Shown: piece after piece, positions 1 to 10,133 of the stretch
How positions within the stretch are numbered: position 1 is the first letter of the stretch
How the letters are laid out: the number at the start of each line of letters is the position of its first letter
Assembly: GCA_946122785.1 (NCBI GenBank)
Contig: CAMGYJ010000011.1
Location: 19,903,007-19,967,006, forward strand
Source of the DNA: Linum tenue
Taxonomy: Eukaryota > Streptophyta > Magnoliopsida > Malpighiales > Linaceae
DNA: 64,000 nucleotides
Reading direction: 5' to 3'
Notes under the pieces: model-generated
Told to the model about the DNA's origin: nothing
Databases searched by the model: none
Seen by the model: the letters and a program-made list of their open reading frames with translations, nothing else
Position numbers and translations under genes: made by a program

Positions 1-1240
1 TTAGGGTACTTACTTGCATGGTATACGTTGAATTTTACCTCTTCCCCACAGACTCTGAATGTCAGCTCTCCCTTTTGGACATCTATGAGAGCACCACCCG
101 TAGCTAGGAAGGGTCTCCCAAGAATGAGAGGTACTTCCCTGTCCTCCTCCATCTCCAGAATGACGAAGTCGGCGGGGAAGATGAATTTTCCCACCTTGAC
201 TAGCACGTTCTCCACCACGCCTTTGGGGACCTTTACTGATCGATCAGCCAGTTGTAGAGTGATTCGAGTCGGCTTGATCAAATCTTGGAGTCCCAGCTTC
301 TTATAAACAGAATATGGCATGAGGTTTATGCCGGCTCCAAGATCACAAAGCGACTTTGTGAACTCCGTCTCACCAACAATACACAGGATGGTGAAGTTCC
401 CCGGATCTTCCCTCTTCTCTGGCAATTTATTTTGGATCACATCACTACACTCTGGTGTGAGTGTTACATTCTCCAAATCACTCCATTTTCTCTTCTTTGT
501 CAACAATTCCTTAAGAAATTTGGCATACGTGGGCATTTGCTTAAGAGCCTCAGCTAGCGGAATGTTGGTGTGCAATTGCCTGAAGAGATTCACAAATTTT
601 TTGAAGTTCGGGTCCTCCATGGGCTTCATCAACCTTTGAGGGAATGGTGCGGGTGGGTCATAAGGTTTTAGCTCCTCCCTTTTCGCATTTTCCCCTGCTG
701 GTTTTGCACAGGCAAACTGCTGTCAATTTGCCTGTGCAAGGCTGATTCCTCATTTTCTGCACAAGATCTTTCTCCCGGTGCTTCGTCTTCTGCCTCTGGT
801 GCCTTTTTCGAGCTGCTAGGGTCTTCCAAGGCCTTGCCACTCCTCAATGTCACCGCCACAACCTTGGCATCTTTTGGATTCCTCTCGGTATTAGCCGGTA
901 GTGTCCCAGGAATCCTGCCTTGCATATCCGCCAATGTTTGAGCCATCTGTCCCATCTGCCTCTCCAAAGCTAGCATAGACGATTGTAAATTATTATTGAT
1001 CGCTAGCTGTTGAGTGACAAATTGATCCAGGCCCTTCAAATTATTGTCGGTCTTCTACATGTGAGCCAGATACAATTCTTCAAGTTGTGGTTTCTTCTCT
1101 TATTGAGGTTGTTGTTGATGCAGGCCTAGAGTTGGAATTTTGCGAGCACCAGTTGGGTTGTTGTTTTCCCAGGAGAAGTTAGGATGCTTCCTCCATTGTG
1201 GGTTGTAGGTATTTGAATACATACCACCCTGGCCTTGATT
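1..1240 (-). pseudogene. Athila-type Gypsy gag C-terminus and retropepsin, decayed
   Basis: On the minus strand this continues the gag of the element whose PBS is at 2438-2455 and runs off the left edge. At about 1100-1230 it reads NPQWRKHPNFSWENN, a stretch typical of Athila gag. At 668-1039 it is a coiled-coil-like gag segment. At about 1-400 it is the aspartic protease with the active site written DLGAGINLMP (the family usually has DLGAS) and the flap-side ILGRPFLATGGALID. Stops interrupt the reading frame near 1241, 1107, 1054 and 667, so no polyprotein can be made. The family protease would process Gag-Pol in virus-like particles. Reverse transcriptase and integrase would lie left of the window. 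Assignment to Ty3/Gypsy, Athila branch, is firm; activity is excluded by the stops. Confidence 0.85.
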
Positions 1241-2377
1241 TCACTGATTATTGATATAGTGCACATCTTCCAACTGATCAGCTCTCAGTGGACATAGATC
1301 CCTATGATGAGCACCTTCACATAATTCACAAAAAGTAACCTCCTCTTGTCTACCAAGAGCCATCTTAGCCAGCCTTCGTTCGAGTGCATCGAACTTGGAA
1401 TCCAGCTTAGCATCAATCTTTGCTTCTAAAATTGCAACTCTGTCTATCTCATGCAAGCCTCCTCTCCTTCGAATGCTTGTCTCACTACCCCATTCAGCAT
1501 CTTCAGAACATATCTTCTCTACCAGTTCATATGCTTCTGGTACTTCCATCCTTGTGAACCCATTTCGGGAAGCATTATTCAGAGCATCTCGGAATTGCCT
1601 TCTGATTTCGTTGAAGAAAATAGAGATCACGTTCCAATCTTCAAGACCGTGGCTTGGGCATCTCATTAAAAGCCCCTTATAGTGCTCCCATGCCTCGGTC
1701 AGACTCTCGTCTTCAGCTTGTTTAAAAGTGACAATTTCCTCTTGCCTCTTCATTGCCTTGGCAGGAGGAAAGTACTTATCCAAAAAGGTCTTCTCAAGCT
1801 GACCCCATGTCATGATGTAACGGGGTGTTAAGTTCTGGAACCAGTGTGATGCATTCCCTAGCAGAGAAAATGAGAACATCCAAAGACGAATTGCATCATC
1901 AGACACAGTCGGGCTCTTCATCGTATCACAAATGCTCGCGAACCGACAGAGATGTTCATGAGGATCCTCAGTGCTAGCCCCTGAGAAAGTGTACCCATGG
2001 GTGATCATATTGATGAATGCTGGGGTAATTTCCATGGTTGCATCCCCAGTCGGAATGACAACACATGAAGCTCGGGCTCCAGTCCTTCGATTCAAGCGAG
2101 CCCTGATTGATCGATCCTCCTCTGTCATGATAACAGGCTCAACGTCACGAGGTGGTGGTGTCGGTGGTGTAGGGACGACAGGTGATGAAGCCTGTCCTCT
2201 CTGTTGACGATTCTTGGTTAGGGAAGGCCTAGGAGTTGTGGTTGGCTGCTTCCCTAACTTGACCTGCTTCGTGTCTAGTCGGCAGGTCCTCTCTATCTCT
2301 GGATCAAGTGGCAGTAAATTGCCGGTCGTCCTCCTTGGCATGCACGAGGAGGATACACTTGAAAAATTCACCTGCAC
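1241..2377 (-). CDS. gag: Athila-type Gypsy Gag protein
   Basis: The ORF has 378 codons and is the nucleocapsid/capsid part of an Athila-like retrotransposon. The N-terminal 100 residues are basic and proline-rich. A retrotransposon gag domain follows at about 120-270 (NASHWFQNLTPRY, then FLDKYFPPAKAMKRQEE). A zinc knuckle of the form CELCEGAHHRDLC lies near residue 355. Gag would assemble the cytoplasmic particle and bind element RNA. It begins about 60 bases inside the tRNA-Asp PBS, the usual place for this family. Its stop at 1241 falls where related proteins continue, so this is a truncated Gag and the element is a relic or non-autonomous. Confidence 0.85.
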   Translation of the reverse strand: MQVNFSSVSSSCMPRRTTGNLLPLDPEIERTCRLDTKQVKLGKQPTTTPRPSLTKNRQQRGQASSPVVPTPPTPPPRDVEPVIMTEEDRSIRARLNRRTGARASCVVIPTGDATMEITPAFINMITHGYTFSGASTEDPHEHLCRFASICDTMKSPTVSDDAIRLWMFSFSLLGNASHWFQNLTPRYIMTWGQLEKTFLDKYFPPAKAMKRQEEIVTFKQAEDESLTEAWEHYKGLLMRCPSHGLEDWNVISIFFNEIRRQFRDALNNASRNGFTRMEVPEAYELVEKICSEDAEWGSETSIRRRGGLHEIDRVAILEAKIDAKLDSKFDALERRLAKMALGRQEEVTFCELCEGAHHRDLCPLRADQLEDVHYINNQ

Positions 2378-2437
2378 ACTAACACCCAGATCAAAATAGT
2401 TGACTCACAAAAAATCAACAAAAGTAAGGAATGGCAG

Positions 2438-2455
2438 TCCCCGGCAACGGCGCCA
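2438..2455 (-). other. Primer binding site, tRNA-Asp type
   Basis: The minus strand reads TGGCGCCGTTGCCGGGGA, complementary to the 3' end of plant tRNA-Asp. This is the primer used by Athila/Tat Gypsy elements. It lies 6 bases inside the adjacent LTR end and fixes element orientation. Confidence 0.9.
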
Positions 2456-2461
2456 AAAACT

Positions 2462-3915
2462 TGTTAGGGCAAAAGCGTATATGCCTTAATCCTATCTCGT
2501 AGTAAAACGGGAAAGTCCGGGTATCGTCTCTCAGGGACTGGTACAACCTTATGATTTATCAATTCTATGGAGTAAACTATAGGTGGAAATGGTTTGGTTG
2601 ATGAAATTATTATCTAATAGCAAATTAATTAAACAAAACGAGCAAATTAAAATGGTCGGGAGAAATTCAATGGGAGAAAGCTCTGGTAGAAACACCGGGA
2701 CTCACTAACTATCATATCAAGATTAATTCACATATTCTAATCAGTTTAATCCAATTCTCTACAGCCAGGATATCTCGAATGTGCTAGCTATCCCTGTCGG
2801 GAATTACTACGTACTAAATAATCAATTCAAATCCTACTGTCGTAGCTCAATGAATTAATTATATATCCTTACGCCCGATATCCTATTCAAGACCGCATAG
2901 CACCTTATTTAATTCACTGTCACTTCGATAAGTTACTATGTCACATGAAATAGGTTCAGTTATTAGGATTTCACTGTCGCTAATAACCTAATTAACTACA
3001 AATCAATGTATTGGTGGCCAGTCAACACAAAGCATTAAGTAATTCCATGCAATAGAGATTGGAAGAAAAGAAATATGAATCAATCCATCAAGTATAGAAA
3101 TAGCTACATCCTATGGTATTTCCCCCAGAAATTGGGATTTAGTTCATGACGAAATCAAAAGATATGATCATGTTCTAAATCAAAAATAAACAACTAGTTC
3201 GGTCTAGAACATCCAACCAAAGTAATCTCTCTCGTTCAAATAAGCTCAAGTTGCCTTGGGAGAAGTGACTCGCCAAGTCGCCAAATCGCCTCTGCTCCTC
3301 CTCCCAAGTCTTCGCTGCGTCCTGCTGCTTTTCTTCCCAAAAGAGTTCGCCTCAAAGAATAATTTTCTCCAGACTCTCTGTTCCGTCCCAAAATAGCCAC
3401 ACTTACAATAATTCTCCCTATCCAGTTGGTCCAGGCCCACTTCTTCCGTCGTCCACTCTTCCTTCACCAAAAAACCAATCCCGCTGGGCCTTGAGCCCAA
3501 TTCCATGTCCCAATTAATTCCTCCCACCAAAAACAATCCAGAATCCTCCTAGCCCAAGTGAGTATTCCACCAGTGATTCGAGCTCGATTGATTGCTTGTG
3601 CACTCGCTTCTTTTTCGTGCTTTCTCCACCTGTAACATATCAAACTCATGGCACTAGGCAGTAATGGTTTTTCAACCATTTTCGGGTTAGCGAGCCCTAA
3701 AATAACACCAATCGGCTCAAACATATCATGAGATAGTCACATAAAGTTCGAGAATCAGATATATTAAAGTCGATTATCACCTACGAAAACCTGCAGACAA
3801 AGATGCAAAAAGAAATTTAATTATAAGACGAGATCATGCCCCCACTCTACCATCTCCTTCCGCCACCACAGTAGTCTCTTTCAGATGTAAAAGAAAGGCC
3901 AATAACAAGTTAACA
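2462..3915 (-). repeat. 5' LTR of the Athila-type element
   Basis: This is the long terminal repeat outside the tRNA-Asp PBS. The inner end in window coordinates is TGTTAGGGC at 2462. The outer end is a TAACA at 3907 or 3915, and I cannot decide which because the partner LTR lies outside the window. The length of about 1.45 kb suits Athila LTRs. Small ORFs at 3246-3724 in it have no recognisable product. Confidence 0.7.
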
Positions 3916-3918
3916 ACA

Positions 3919-4153
3919 TGTTATAAACGCACTGCTACGGATCGGGAAATCGCCGAAATCGATAAAGCAAAAATACGAAAGCGAGAATCGAAAAACACAG
4001 ACACACGATTTACGTGGTTCACTAACACGATGTGTGTTAGCTACGTCCACGGGCGAGAGAGAGCCAGTTTCACTATATCGAGGAGATTACAGATTACAGA
4101 GAAGTATGAGAAGTATTTATAGTACTTCTCCATGTGGGTCTAAACCTAATCCA
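3919..4153 (-). repeat. Copia LTR, 3' copy
   Basis: It runs from TGTTATAAACGC to TAATCCA in window orientation and is 235 bp. It aligns with 5679-5910 almost throughout. The GTATTTATAGTAC stretch near 4109 may be part of the LTR promoter. Confidence 0.85.
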
Positions 4154-4401
4154 ATGGATTCAACTCGTGAAGAACCCCAACATTCGGAGTGGAGGTAATC
4201 CAGTATCCCCTTCGTCCGGTGGATACCCTTCTTGGGAAACTTGCTGCGATGTAGCTTCCCAAACACACAATGCTCGCAGAATTCCAAATTCTGCACCTTG
4301 TGCCCGCAAAGAAGATCCCTCTTCGATAGCACTTGCATCCCCCGTTCACTCATATGCCCCAGTCTCATGTGCCAGAGAGTGGTTATATCTTCCTGTTGAA
4401 C
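4154..4401 (-). pseudogene. Copia GAG-pre-integrase fragment
   Basis: This reads [17 protein letters not shown] and [14 protein letters not shown], the H-H-C-C zinc region preceding the integrase core. It is separated from the upstream gag-protease frame by a TAG where the neighbouring copy (6396-6467) has CAG (ASSQVQQED), so the break is a single C-to-T nonsense change. After SSRVESI the frame passes into LTR sequence, marking the deletion of the rest of pol. Confidence 0.8.
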
Positions 4402-5625
4402 CTAAGACGATGCAACTGCAGCAGAACCAGACAACACAGACCCTTGTAATGCATACAAGGTCCCACGCTTCACGCCCTTCTGCACCTTCCTTGAACCTTT
4501 GCAGACATACACAACTCCACCTTTTCCTTTGAAACTGAAACCCTTGCTGTCGAGTAGACTCAAGGAGGTCATGTTCTTTGTCATTCGTGGAACATGTCTG
4601 ACATCATTCACGATACAGAACGAACCATCATGTGTCCGAACCTTTATGGACCCGATTCCAACAACCTTGCAGACAGCTCCATTAGGCATGACCACGTTAC
4701 CACCATCTATCTGCTCATAGGTTGTGAAGCATTCCCTGTTCGGAGACATATGGTATGAGGCTGCAGTATCCAGAAACCACACATCACCACGATGTGCCTT
4801 CTCATCTACAGCCAATGCGAGATCGTCTTTAGAACTGTTGTCCACTTCTGCCACGGCAACTAAAACTTGTTTCTTCTGTTTCCCTCTTTTCCTGGGACAG
4901 TTGTACTTCCAATTCCCCACTTCCTTACAGTTGTGACAAGCATCACCTGGCTGTGGACCGGGACCCTTGGAATTCTTGCTCGAATTCCCTTTAGCAGATT
5001 TCTTCTTTCCCTTTCCACCTGTAACAGCCAAACCCGATGCCTCACCACCTGTACCAGATCCATATGCCTTATGCCTGATCTCTCTCGTATGAAGAGCAGA
5101 CCTAACATCCTCCAGCGTCACGCTTTCTTTACCAGCAATAAAAGAATCAATGAAATTCTCATATGAACTCGTCAAAGAAACCAGTAGGATTAGGGCAGCA
5201 TCCTCGTCATCAACTTGAACATCTATATTACGCAGATCCAGCAAAATAGAGGTAAGTTGTTCGAGATGTTCCCTCAAAGGCGTACCTTCTTGCATCCTCA
5301 AGCTGAACAACCGTTGCTTGAGATGCAGCTTGTTGGTTAAGGACTTCGTCATATACAGACTCTCCAACTTTAACCACAAGCCCGCGGTAGTCTTCTCAAC
5401 AGCGACTTCAATGATGGCGTCATCAAACAACGATAGCATGATGGTCGAGTGGGCCTTCTCCTCTAGGGTATTCCACTCATCGTCATCGACTGCTGCCTTC
5501 TTCTGTTTCGCAGACAGCGGCCCCCACAGCCCTTGCTGTTTTAATAAAGCATGCATCTTGATCTGCCATATAGCGAAGCTGTTCTTCCCTGTTAACTTTT
5601 TGATCTTCATGTTCACTGACGTCAT
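4402..5625 (-). CDS. gag: Copia Gag and aspartic protease
   Basis: The ORF has 407 codons, on the minus strand just inside the iMet PBS. Residues 1-190 are a UBN2-type Copia gag (KKLTGKNSFAIWQIKMHALL near the start). A zinc knuckle near 232-245 reads CHNCKEVGNWKYNC; the usual histidine of CX2CX4HX4C is replaced, so RNA binding may be impaired. The protease active site is FLDTAASYHMSP near residue 287, with the DTAAS form seen in Tnt1. The product would form the particle and process the polyprotein. It stops at a TAG inside the pre-integrase region, and the rest of pol is deleted downstream, so this copy could at best be mobilised in trans. Confidence 0.85.
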   Translation of the reverse strand: MTSVNMKIKKLTGKNSFAIWQIKMHALLKQQGLWGPLSAKQKKAAVDDDEWNTLEEKAHSTIMLSLFDDAIIEVAVEKTTAGLWLKLESLYMTKSLTNKLHLKQRLFSLRMQEGTPLREHLEQLTSILLDLRNIDVQVDDEDAALILLVSLTSSYENFIDSFIAGKESVTLEDVRSALHTREIRHKAYGSGTGGEASGLAVTGGKGKKKSAKGNSSKNSKGPGPQPGDACHNCKEVGNWKYNCPRKRGKQKKQVLVAVAEVDNSSKDDLALAVDEKAHRGDVWFLDTAASYHMSPNRECFTTYEQIDGGNVVMPNGAVCKVVGIGSIKVRTHDGSFCIVNDVRHVPRMTKNMTSLSLLDSKGFSFKGKGGVVYVCKGSRKVQKGVKRGTLYALQGSVLSGSAAVASS

Positions 5626-5663
5626 TCTTCTGAATCGAAAACCCTAGCCTGATTTCCAGCCGC

Positions 5664-5676
5664 GGCTCTGATACCA
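5664..5676 (-). other. Primer binding site, initiator tRNA-Met type
   Basis: The minus strand reads TGGTATCAGAGCC, the standard Copia primer site, two bases from the 5' LTR end. Confidence 0.9.
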
Positions 5677-5678
5677 CT

Positions 5679-5910
5679 TGTTATAAACGCGCTGCTACGG
5701 ATCGGGAAATTGTCGGAATCGATAAAGCAAGAATACGAAACGAGAATCGAAAAACACAGACACACGATTTACGTGGTTCACTAACACAATGTGTGTTAGC
5801 TACGTCCACGGGCGAGAGAGCCAGTTTCACTATATCGAGGAGATTACAGATTACATAGGAGTATGAGAAGTATTTATAGTACTTCTCCATGTGGGTCTAA
5901 TCCTAATCCA
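5679..5910 (-). repeat. Copia LTR shared by two adjacent copies
   Basis: This 232-bp LTR is the 5' LTR of the copy to its left, because the iMet PBS abuts it. It is also fused on its right to integrase-coding sequence of a second copy in the same orientation, in the position of that copy's 3' LTR. Confidence 0.8.
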
Positions 5911-6475
5911 ATCTGGCAAAGGAAACGGTTACAGACCAGACACAGAACTCGAACCCAAATAACATTCAGTCCATACACCATGGGTCGGGGGCGTTGCAGC
6001 TTCTTGATCTTCTTACCGGTCTGATTCTCCACCAATGTCTTCCACTGCTTGAACTTCGTGAAAGACTCACTTTTCTGCTTCATCATGAAAATCCAAGTAA
6101 ATCTTGAATAATCATCAATAATAGACAGAAAATACATGCTGCCTCCAATGGATTCAACTCGTGAAGGACCCCAACAGTCGGAGTGGAGGTAATCCAGTAT
6201 CCCCTTCGTCCGGTGGATACCCTTCTTGGGAAACTTGCTGCGATGTAACTTCTCAAACACACAATGCTCGCAGAATTCCAAATTCTGCACCTTGTGCCCG
6301 AAAAGAAGATTCCTCTTCGATAGAACTTGCATCCCCCGTTCACTCATATGCCCCAGTCTCATGTGCCAGAGAGTGGTCATATCTTCCTGTTGAACCTGAG
6401 ACGATGCAACTACAGCAGAACCAGACAACACAGACCTTTGTAATGCATACAAGGTCCCACGCTTCACGCCCTTCA
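5911..6475 (-). pseudogene. Copia GAG-pre-integrase and integrase N-part, second copy
   Basis: The minus-strand frame, ending inside the LTR at 5874, reads MKRGTLYALQRSVL, then [17 protein letters not shown], then CEHCVFEKLHRSKF, then the start of the integrase core (HSDCWGPSRVESIGG, FLSIIDDYSRFTWIF) and KFKQWKTLVENQTG. The first catalytic Asp region is present. The second Asp and Glu are missing because the frame is joined to the LTR at about 5930. It is closely similar to 4154-4401 but extends about 90 residues further into integrase, so it comes from a separate deletion event. Confidence 0.8.
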
Positions 6476-6848
6476 GCGAGACCCCCGATTACCAGTCGTA
6501 GTGGCTGATAGTCCGATTCAAGTCACATCAACAAATCTCCACCTTGACTTGAATCCTCTTCCTCTGAAATCTCTTATGTACTCTGCTCCTTCTCTCTCTC
6601 CCGCCATCAATGCCCCGTAGGGCAGAGTCACCCACTCAAGACATTCAGCAAGTCCAAGCACTCTGTATCACTTCCGAAGCTAATCCCCACATCAGGTGTA
6701 CCCTTAAGGTACCAGAAGATCCTCTTCACAGCCTGCCAATGCTCCTTCCCAGGTTGTATCATAAACCTGCTGACAACACTAACAGCATGTGCGAGACCCC
6801 CGATTACCAGTCGTAGCGGCTGATAGTCCGATTCAAGTCACATCAACA
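6476..6848 (-). pseudogene. Copia remnant: 58-bp LTR-end repeats around an RT/RNase H scrap
   Basis: A 58-bp direct repeat with one mismatch lies at 6476-6533 and 6791-6848. On the minus strand each copy begins TGTTGATGTGACTTGAATC and the left copy is preceded by the polypurine-like AAGGTGGAGATT, so the repeats look like LTR starts. Between them, at about 6636-6790, the minus strand reads VSRFMIQPGKEHWQAVKRIF then YLKGTPDVGISF, the end of the Copia reverse transcriptase region. Everything else has been deleted. These are probably two truncated LTR edges of one decayed element. Confidence 0.65.
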
Positions 6849-7479
6849 CAACATAACATAAAGACTCGGGGGAGATTTCATACCCCAACCCAGACACACA
6901 AAAGTCACGATGGAGATATGACGGTGCCGATGTAACGGAATTGGGAAGAGCTATGGGGGGGGGGGTGCGGGAAGCTCCTTCATCTGAACATATTTAGTTG
7001 GCGCAACATTGAAAAATGGCTCAATCGTTGAATCCGATCGCTGGGACAAGCCAAACCTCCAGCAGAAGTATACTTGAGGAAGCCAAAGTTCAGAGGCAGA
7101 GTTGACATTGGAGTGTGTGGTTCGGATTGGGCAGAGGGGAAATCGGAATCTGAGGAGTCGGGGCTTGAATCGAAGGTGAACGAGAACTAGTGGTGGAGCC
7201 GATGCTCGAACTGAGAGAGGAAGAAGCTAGCTATCAGATCATGTCTCCCCCGCAATCTCTAGATCTGGAAGTGAAGAACAAGCCCACAACGTCCTCATCT
7301 TCACCATCGCAACCGGCATTGTCGTTGAAATTGATAGCTGGGTATGGAAGATTCAAGTCGGTGGCGGATAGAATTGGGGGTGGTTGGAGATCTATGGAGG
7401 CATCACCGCTCTTGTGTGTGGTTGGTGCGGCCGTTTCATAGGGTAAGGAGAGAGGAGGCCTGCGTGCCCTTTTCACAAA
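6849..7479. other. No recognisable gene
   Basis: The stretch contains a run of about 12 G at 6954-6966 and small overlapping ORFs on both strands at 7190-7476 without family motifs. It may belong to the interior of the CACTA-like element whose end is at 7769, but I found no matching left terminus. Confidence 0.4.
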
Positions 7480-7769
7480 TATTGAAAGTGGATCATCACC
7501 CGCGAAGTCGAAATATGTTTTGACGGAATCAACGAAAAGAGGAAATAAGTTGGGCGGGATTTCTGAAAATTTTTGGGGACATCAACGAGGGGATTCCCGG
7601 TCATTGTTGGCTGTCTTTCAGCAATAACGAGGGTAAGTTATCATAGTAACGAGAGAACATAAATGACCCTCGTTAATGATATAGTGAAAATCAGAAAGTT
7701 ACATTCACAGACCGGCTTTCTTCCCCTCGCTAGTTTTTCCCTCGTTGAAGCCTCTATTTTTTTGTAGTG
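7480..7769 (-). mobile_element. Terminal part of a CACTA-like transposon
   Basis: Read on the minus strand the end is CACTACAAAAAAATAGAGG, the signature terminus of plant CACTA elements. It is followed inward by several subterminal copies of AACGAGGG in both orientations (near 7585-7592, 7629-7636, 7669-7676, 7741-7746). Repeated subterminal motifs are expected transposase sites. The other terminus and the 3-bp TSD partner were not found. Confidence 0.6.
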
Positions 7770-8137
7770 ACATGTGCTTCATGGGAGTGGGGGGCAAGTT
7801 CATGGTTATGATCTGCTTCAAAAGAAACAATCTCTAACAATCCATCCTTTTTTATTTGGAATTGCATATGTGCCAAACATCCGATTCTTAAAATTGGCCT
7901 CTCAAAAGCCACACGCTCACACCTTTTATCAAAACCTTTTTCGCCTTCTTTAGAACAGCAAAATATTCTTCTCTTCACCTGTCCTGCTTGATTTCGCTTT
8001 ATATATTCATACCTTACACGGAAACCAGTACTGTGGGCCGCATATGTTTTATAAAATTCATAAGCACTATCATCGCCATCGAACTTCATACCTATACATG
8101 GCAGTTCAACCTTTTCCGGACTTGTTTTAGAACTCAA
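7770..8137 (-). pseudogene. FAR1-domain exon, truncated by a CACTA-like end
   Basis: About 122 codons encode a FAR1 DNA-binding domain as in FHY3/FAR1-related proteins, which derive from MULE transposases. Visible are PCIGMKFDGDDSAYEFYKTY, then GFRVRYEYIKRN, RRIFCCSKEG and the closing FEADHNHELAPHS. The open frame begins at TTG with an upstream stop, so this is an internal exon rather than a complete gene. It ends exactly at the CACTA terminus at 7769, after which only four foreign codons follow. The transposase and SWIM domains are absent. A second, shorter copy of the same N-terminus lies inside the MULE in gene 2 (21558-21674). It could be a decayed FRS gene or a captured fragment. Confidence 0.7.
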
Positions 8138-8800
8138 ATTTGTTCCTCTTCACAGGGTATCCAAGTTTCACTAAGTTAATTAACCTGCATAACACAAGCC
8201 GCAACATAACAAATTGAATTAATTTTAACGTAATGAACTAAAACCTTCGTCATATAAAGAAAGGAAAAGCTTCACGTTTTATATATGTTGGTTTTGTACA
8301 GTAAAAAAGCTAGCTCATATTAAAGCAAAACCATCATATTTCATTAGACTAGTTTAAGATGAACTCCTAGCATCCATATCTTACCTTTTCGACTTGATTT
8401 GGAGGGGTCTGAATCTCAAAAAGCTAGCGTCAAAAGCAGTCAAAGTAGTAGTAGTAGAGATGGTTACCGTAGGCAGTTTTCCAGTTGCGGGCACTGAAGG
8501 AGTTGAAGGGGATTGCAAATGGGATACTAGAGCTAGGAAGAAAACTGTGCTAAACGGAGATGGTGGTGATTGGTGACGCCAGCCATGGTTTGAGTACTGG
8601 GCATGGTGACCGTGAAATTGATAAACCTGTTGGTAAAATTAAATGGGATTTTGAAGTTTTTGGAAAATGAAAAAAAAATAGATAGCCAATGAGGAGACTT
8701 CATATGGAGGGTAGCAGGAGTAGGCGGCAACCTAGGTTCCATGGACCAATAATATGTTGCCACGTCAATTGGTAGCTGCAATGGACTACAAGCCTGCAAC
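8138..8800. other. No recognisable gene
   Basis: The sequence is AT-rich with short unrelated ORFs on both strands (8394-8576 +, 8533-8808 -) that show no family motif. The first 40 bases are probably intron upstream of the FAR1 exon. Confidence 0.4.
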
Positions 8801-9837
8801 CCAGACAATAGTCAAATACACCTTCTCTCTCTACCTTTCCCTTTTTGAAAGAAGCTCTACCTTCTCTCTTCTTCGAGCCTTCCTTTTCTGATTCCGGGGG
8901 CTGCCGTCGGCTCCTTTTAGGTGACCGGCGGTAGTCCAAGACTTTTTATTTTCCTGCTTTTGTTTCCTTATCATGCTTTGGTGCTCTTGCCTGTGTTCTG
9001 GGCAGTTTTCAATCGGATTTCCAGCCGTTCTGGCTTTCAGTTTTCTCATTTCCAGTCGAGCTATGGCTCTTCTTTCAGATCTTGGTTCTATATTCTTAGG
9101 CTTGCTCGTCGTAGGAGCTGGAGTCTGCAACTTGGGAGCCTCTTCCGGATCTGGATGGTGGGGTTGTCCCATGTTGGTGGCCTCATCTTCAAGGTGAAGC
9201 CATTTCCTTCTTTCTCTCTCCAACCTCCCTAGGTGTCTGAGTGGCTTGGTGAGCTGACGGATGGTGGTGGGTTGGGTCTTCTCCGGTGGTTGCGGTTGGG
9301 ATTCGGTGTTTTCGTGGAGGTTTGTGGCTACCTTGTGAGCTTCTGCTCTTCTTCGAACCAGATATCTCTATCTCGGCCTCCTCTGCCTCTTCAGTTTGGA
9401 GCAATCTGGTTATATCCTCTTCCACCGCCATGCAGTCTAGTTTCTAGATTCACTGTGATGGATGCCTTTGAGTTTTCCCCAGGAGGCGGCATATGGAGTG
9501 ATGATGTTCAACTACCATGGATTTCGATGTTATCAGACAAGCTGATTGTGGTTTTGTTGCACTTTGATTGATTGTTTGCAAGAGAGTTTCTTGATGATCT
9601 GTTTTCGGTCAAGGGTTTTGCTCTTTCCGGATGGTTGCTTGCAGACATTGTTTTGTTCTCTGTTGCTGTATTTTATCTTACACAGCTTTGTTTGTAACCG
9701 GATGCCTTTGGGCTTCCTCTTATTGGAACCAGATTGTTGGTTCGTTCTCCTTCTTTGTAACTTATCGGTTTGAAGTGCAATAAAATCCCCCTTTATAAAA
9801 AAAAAGAGAGAAAAAAAAACCAGACAACAGCCAATTA
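8801..9837 (+). mobile_element. Retroposon with poly(A) end and long TSD
   Basis: An insert of about 1.0 kb (8819-9819) is flanked by an imperfect 18-bp TSD: CCAGACAATAGTCAAATA at 8801-8818 and CCAGACAACAGCCAATTA at 9820-9837, with 15 of 18 positions equal. It ends in an A-rich tail (9797-9819) preceded by TAAAATCCCCCTTTAT, which resembles plant LINE 3' ends. Near its start it has GGGCTGCCGTCGG followed by ACCGGCGGTAG, a potential hairpin shared with the retroposon at 43898-44774. ORFs on both strands (for example 8831-9223 and 9189-9431, -) lack recognisable domains. It is a retroposed sequence, perhaps a short non-autonomous LINE relative. Confidence 0.65.
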
Positions 9838-9989
9838 TCACCCCATACCATATCCATATTCAATGAATATATTTGGATTGGTTAAAATTACGTAAAAATC
9901 CGCACATGGCCGGTATATACTACTACTAATAATATATTATTATTTAATAATATTATTATTATTGTGATAAAAGAAAATGTGTTGTTTCT

Positions 9990-10133
9990 ACTATAAATAC
10001 GACTGATCAGAGTGCGGCAGGTTTCATATCACACACTGTTAGTACATCACGACCAAATAAAAAAAAAATAGGTCCAGCCTGGTCGAGGAAGAGAGAAGAA
10101 GAAGACGACAAAAAAAGAGCCATCGAATTGATC
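9990..10133 (+). promoter_or_regulatory. Gene 1 core promoter and 5' UTR
   Basis: A TATA box CTATAAATAC is at 9991-10000. Transcription should start about 30 bases downstream, giving a 5' UTR of about 100 bases. The equivalent boxes are CTATAAGTAC at 19855-19864 for gene 2 and TATATAAATAG (minus strand, near 50593-50603) for gene 3. Confidence 0.6.

Larger units (their letters stand above)
3919..5910 (-). mobile_element. Truncated Tnt1-like Copia element with two LTRs
   Basis: This is a minus-strand Copia copy. The 5' LTR is at 5679-5910, the iMet PBS at 5664-5676, gag and protease at 4402-5625, part of the GAG-pre-integrase domain at 4154-4401, and the 3' LTR at 3919-4153. Integrase core, reverse transcriptase and RNase H are deleted, so the pre-integrase frame runs straight into the 3' LTR. 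The two LTRs (235 and 232 bp) differ at about ten substitutions plus two short indels, so the copy is not young. The 5-base flanks CAACA and ATCTG do not match. The right LTR is instead joined to further Copia coding sequence. Confidence 0.85.

Noticed and set aside
3246..3724. Small genes in the Athila LTR
   Set aside because: Short ORFs without motifs within an LTR; not supported.
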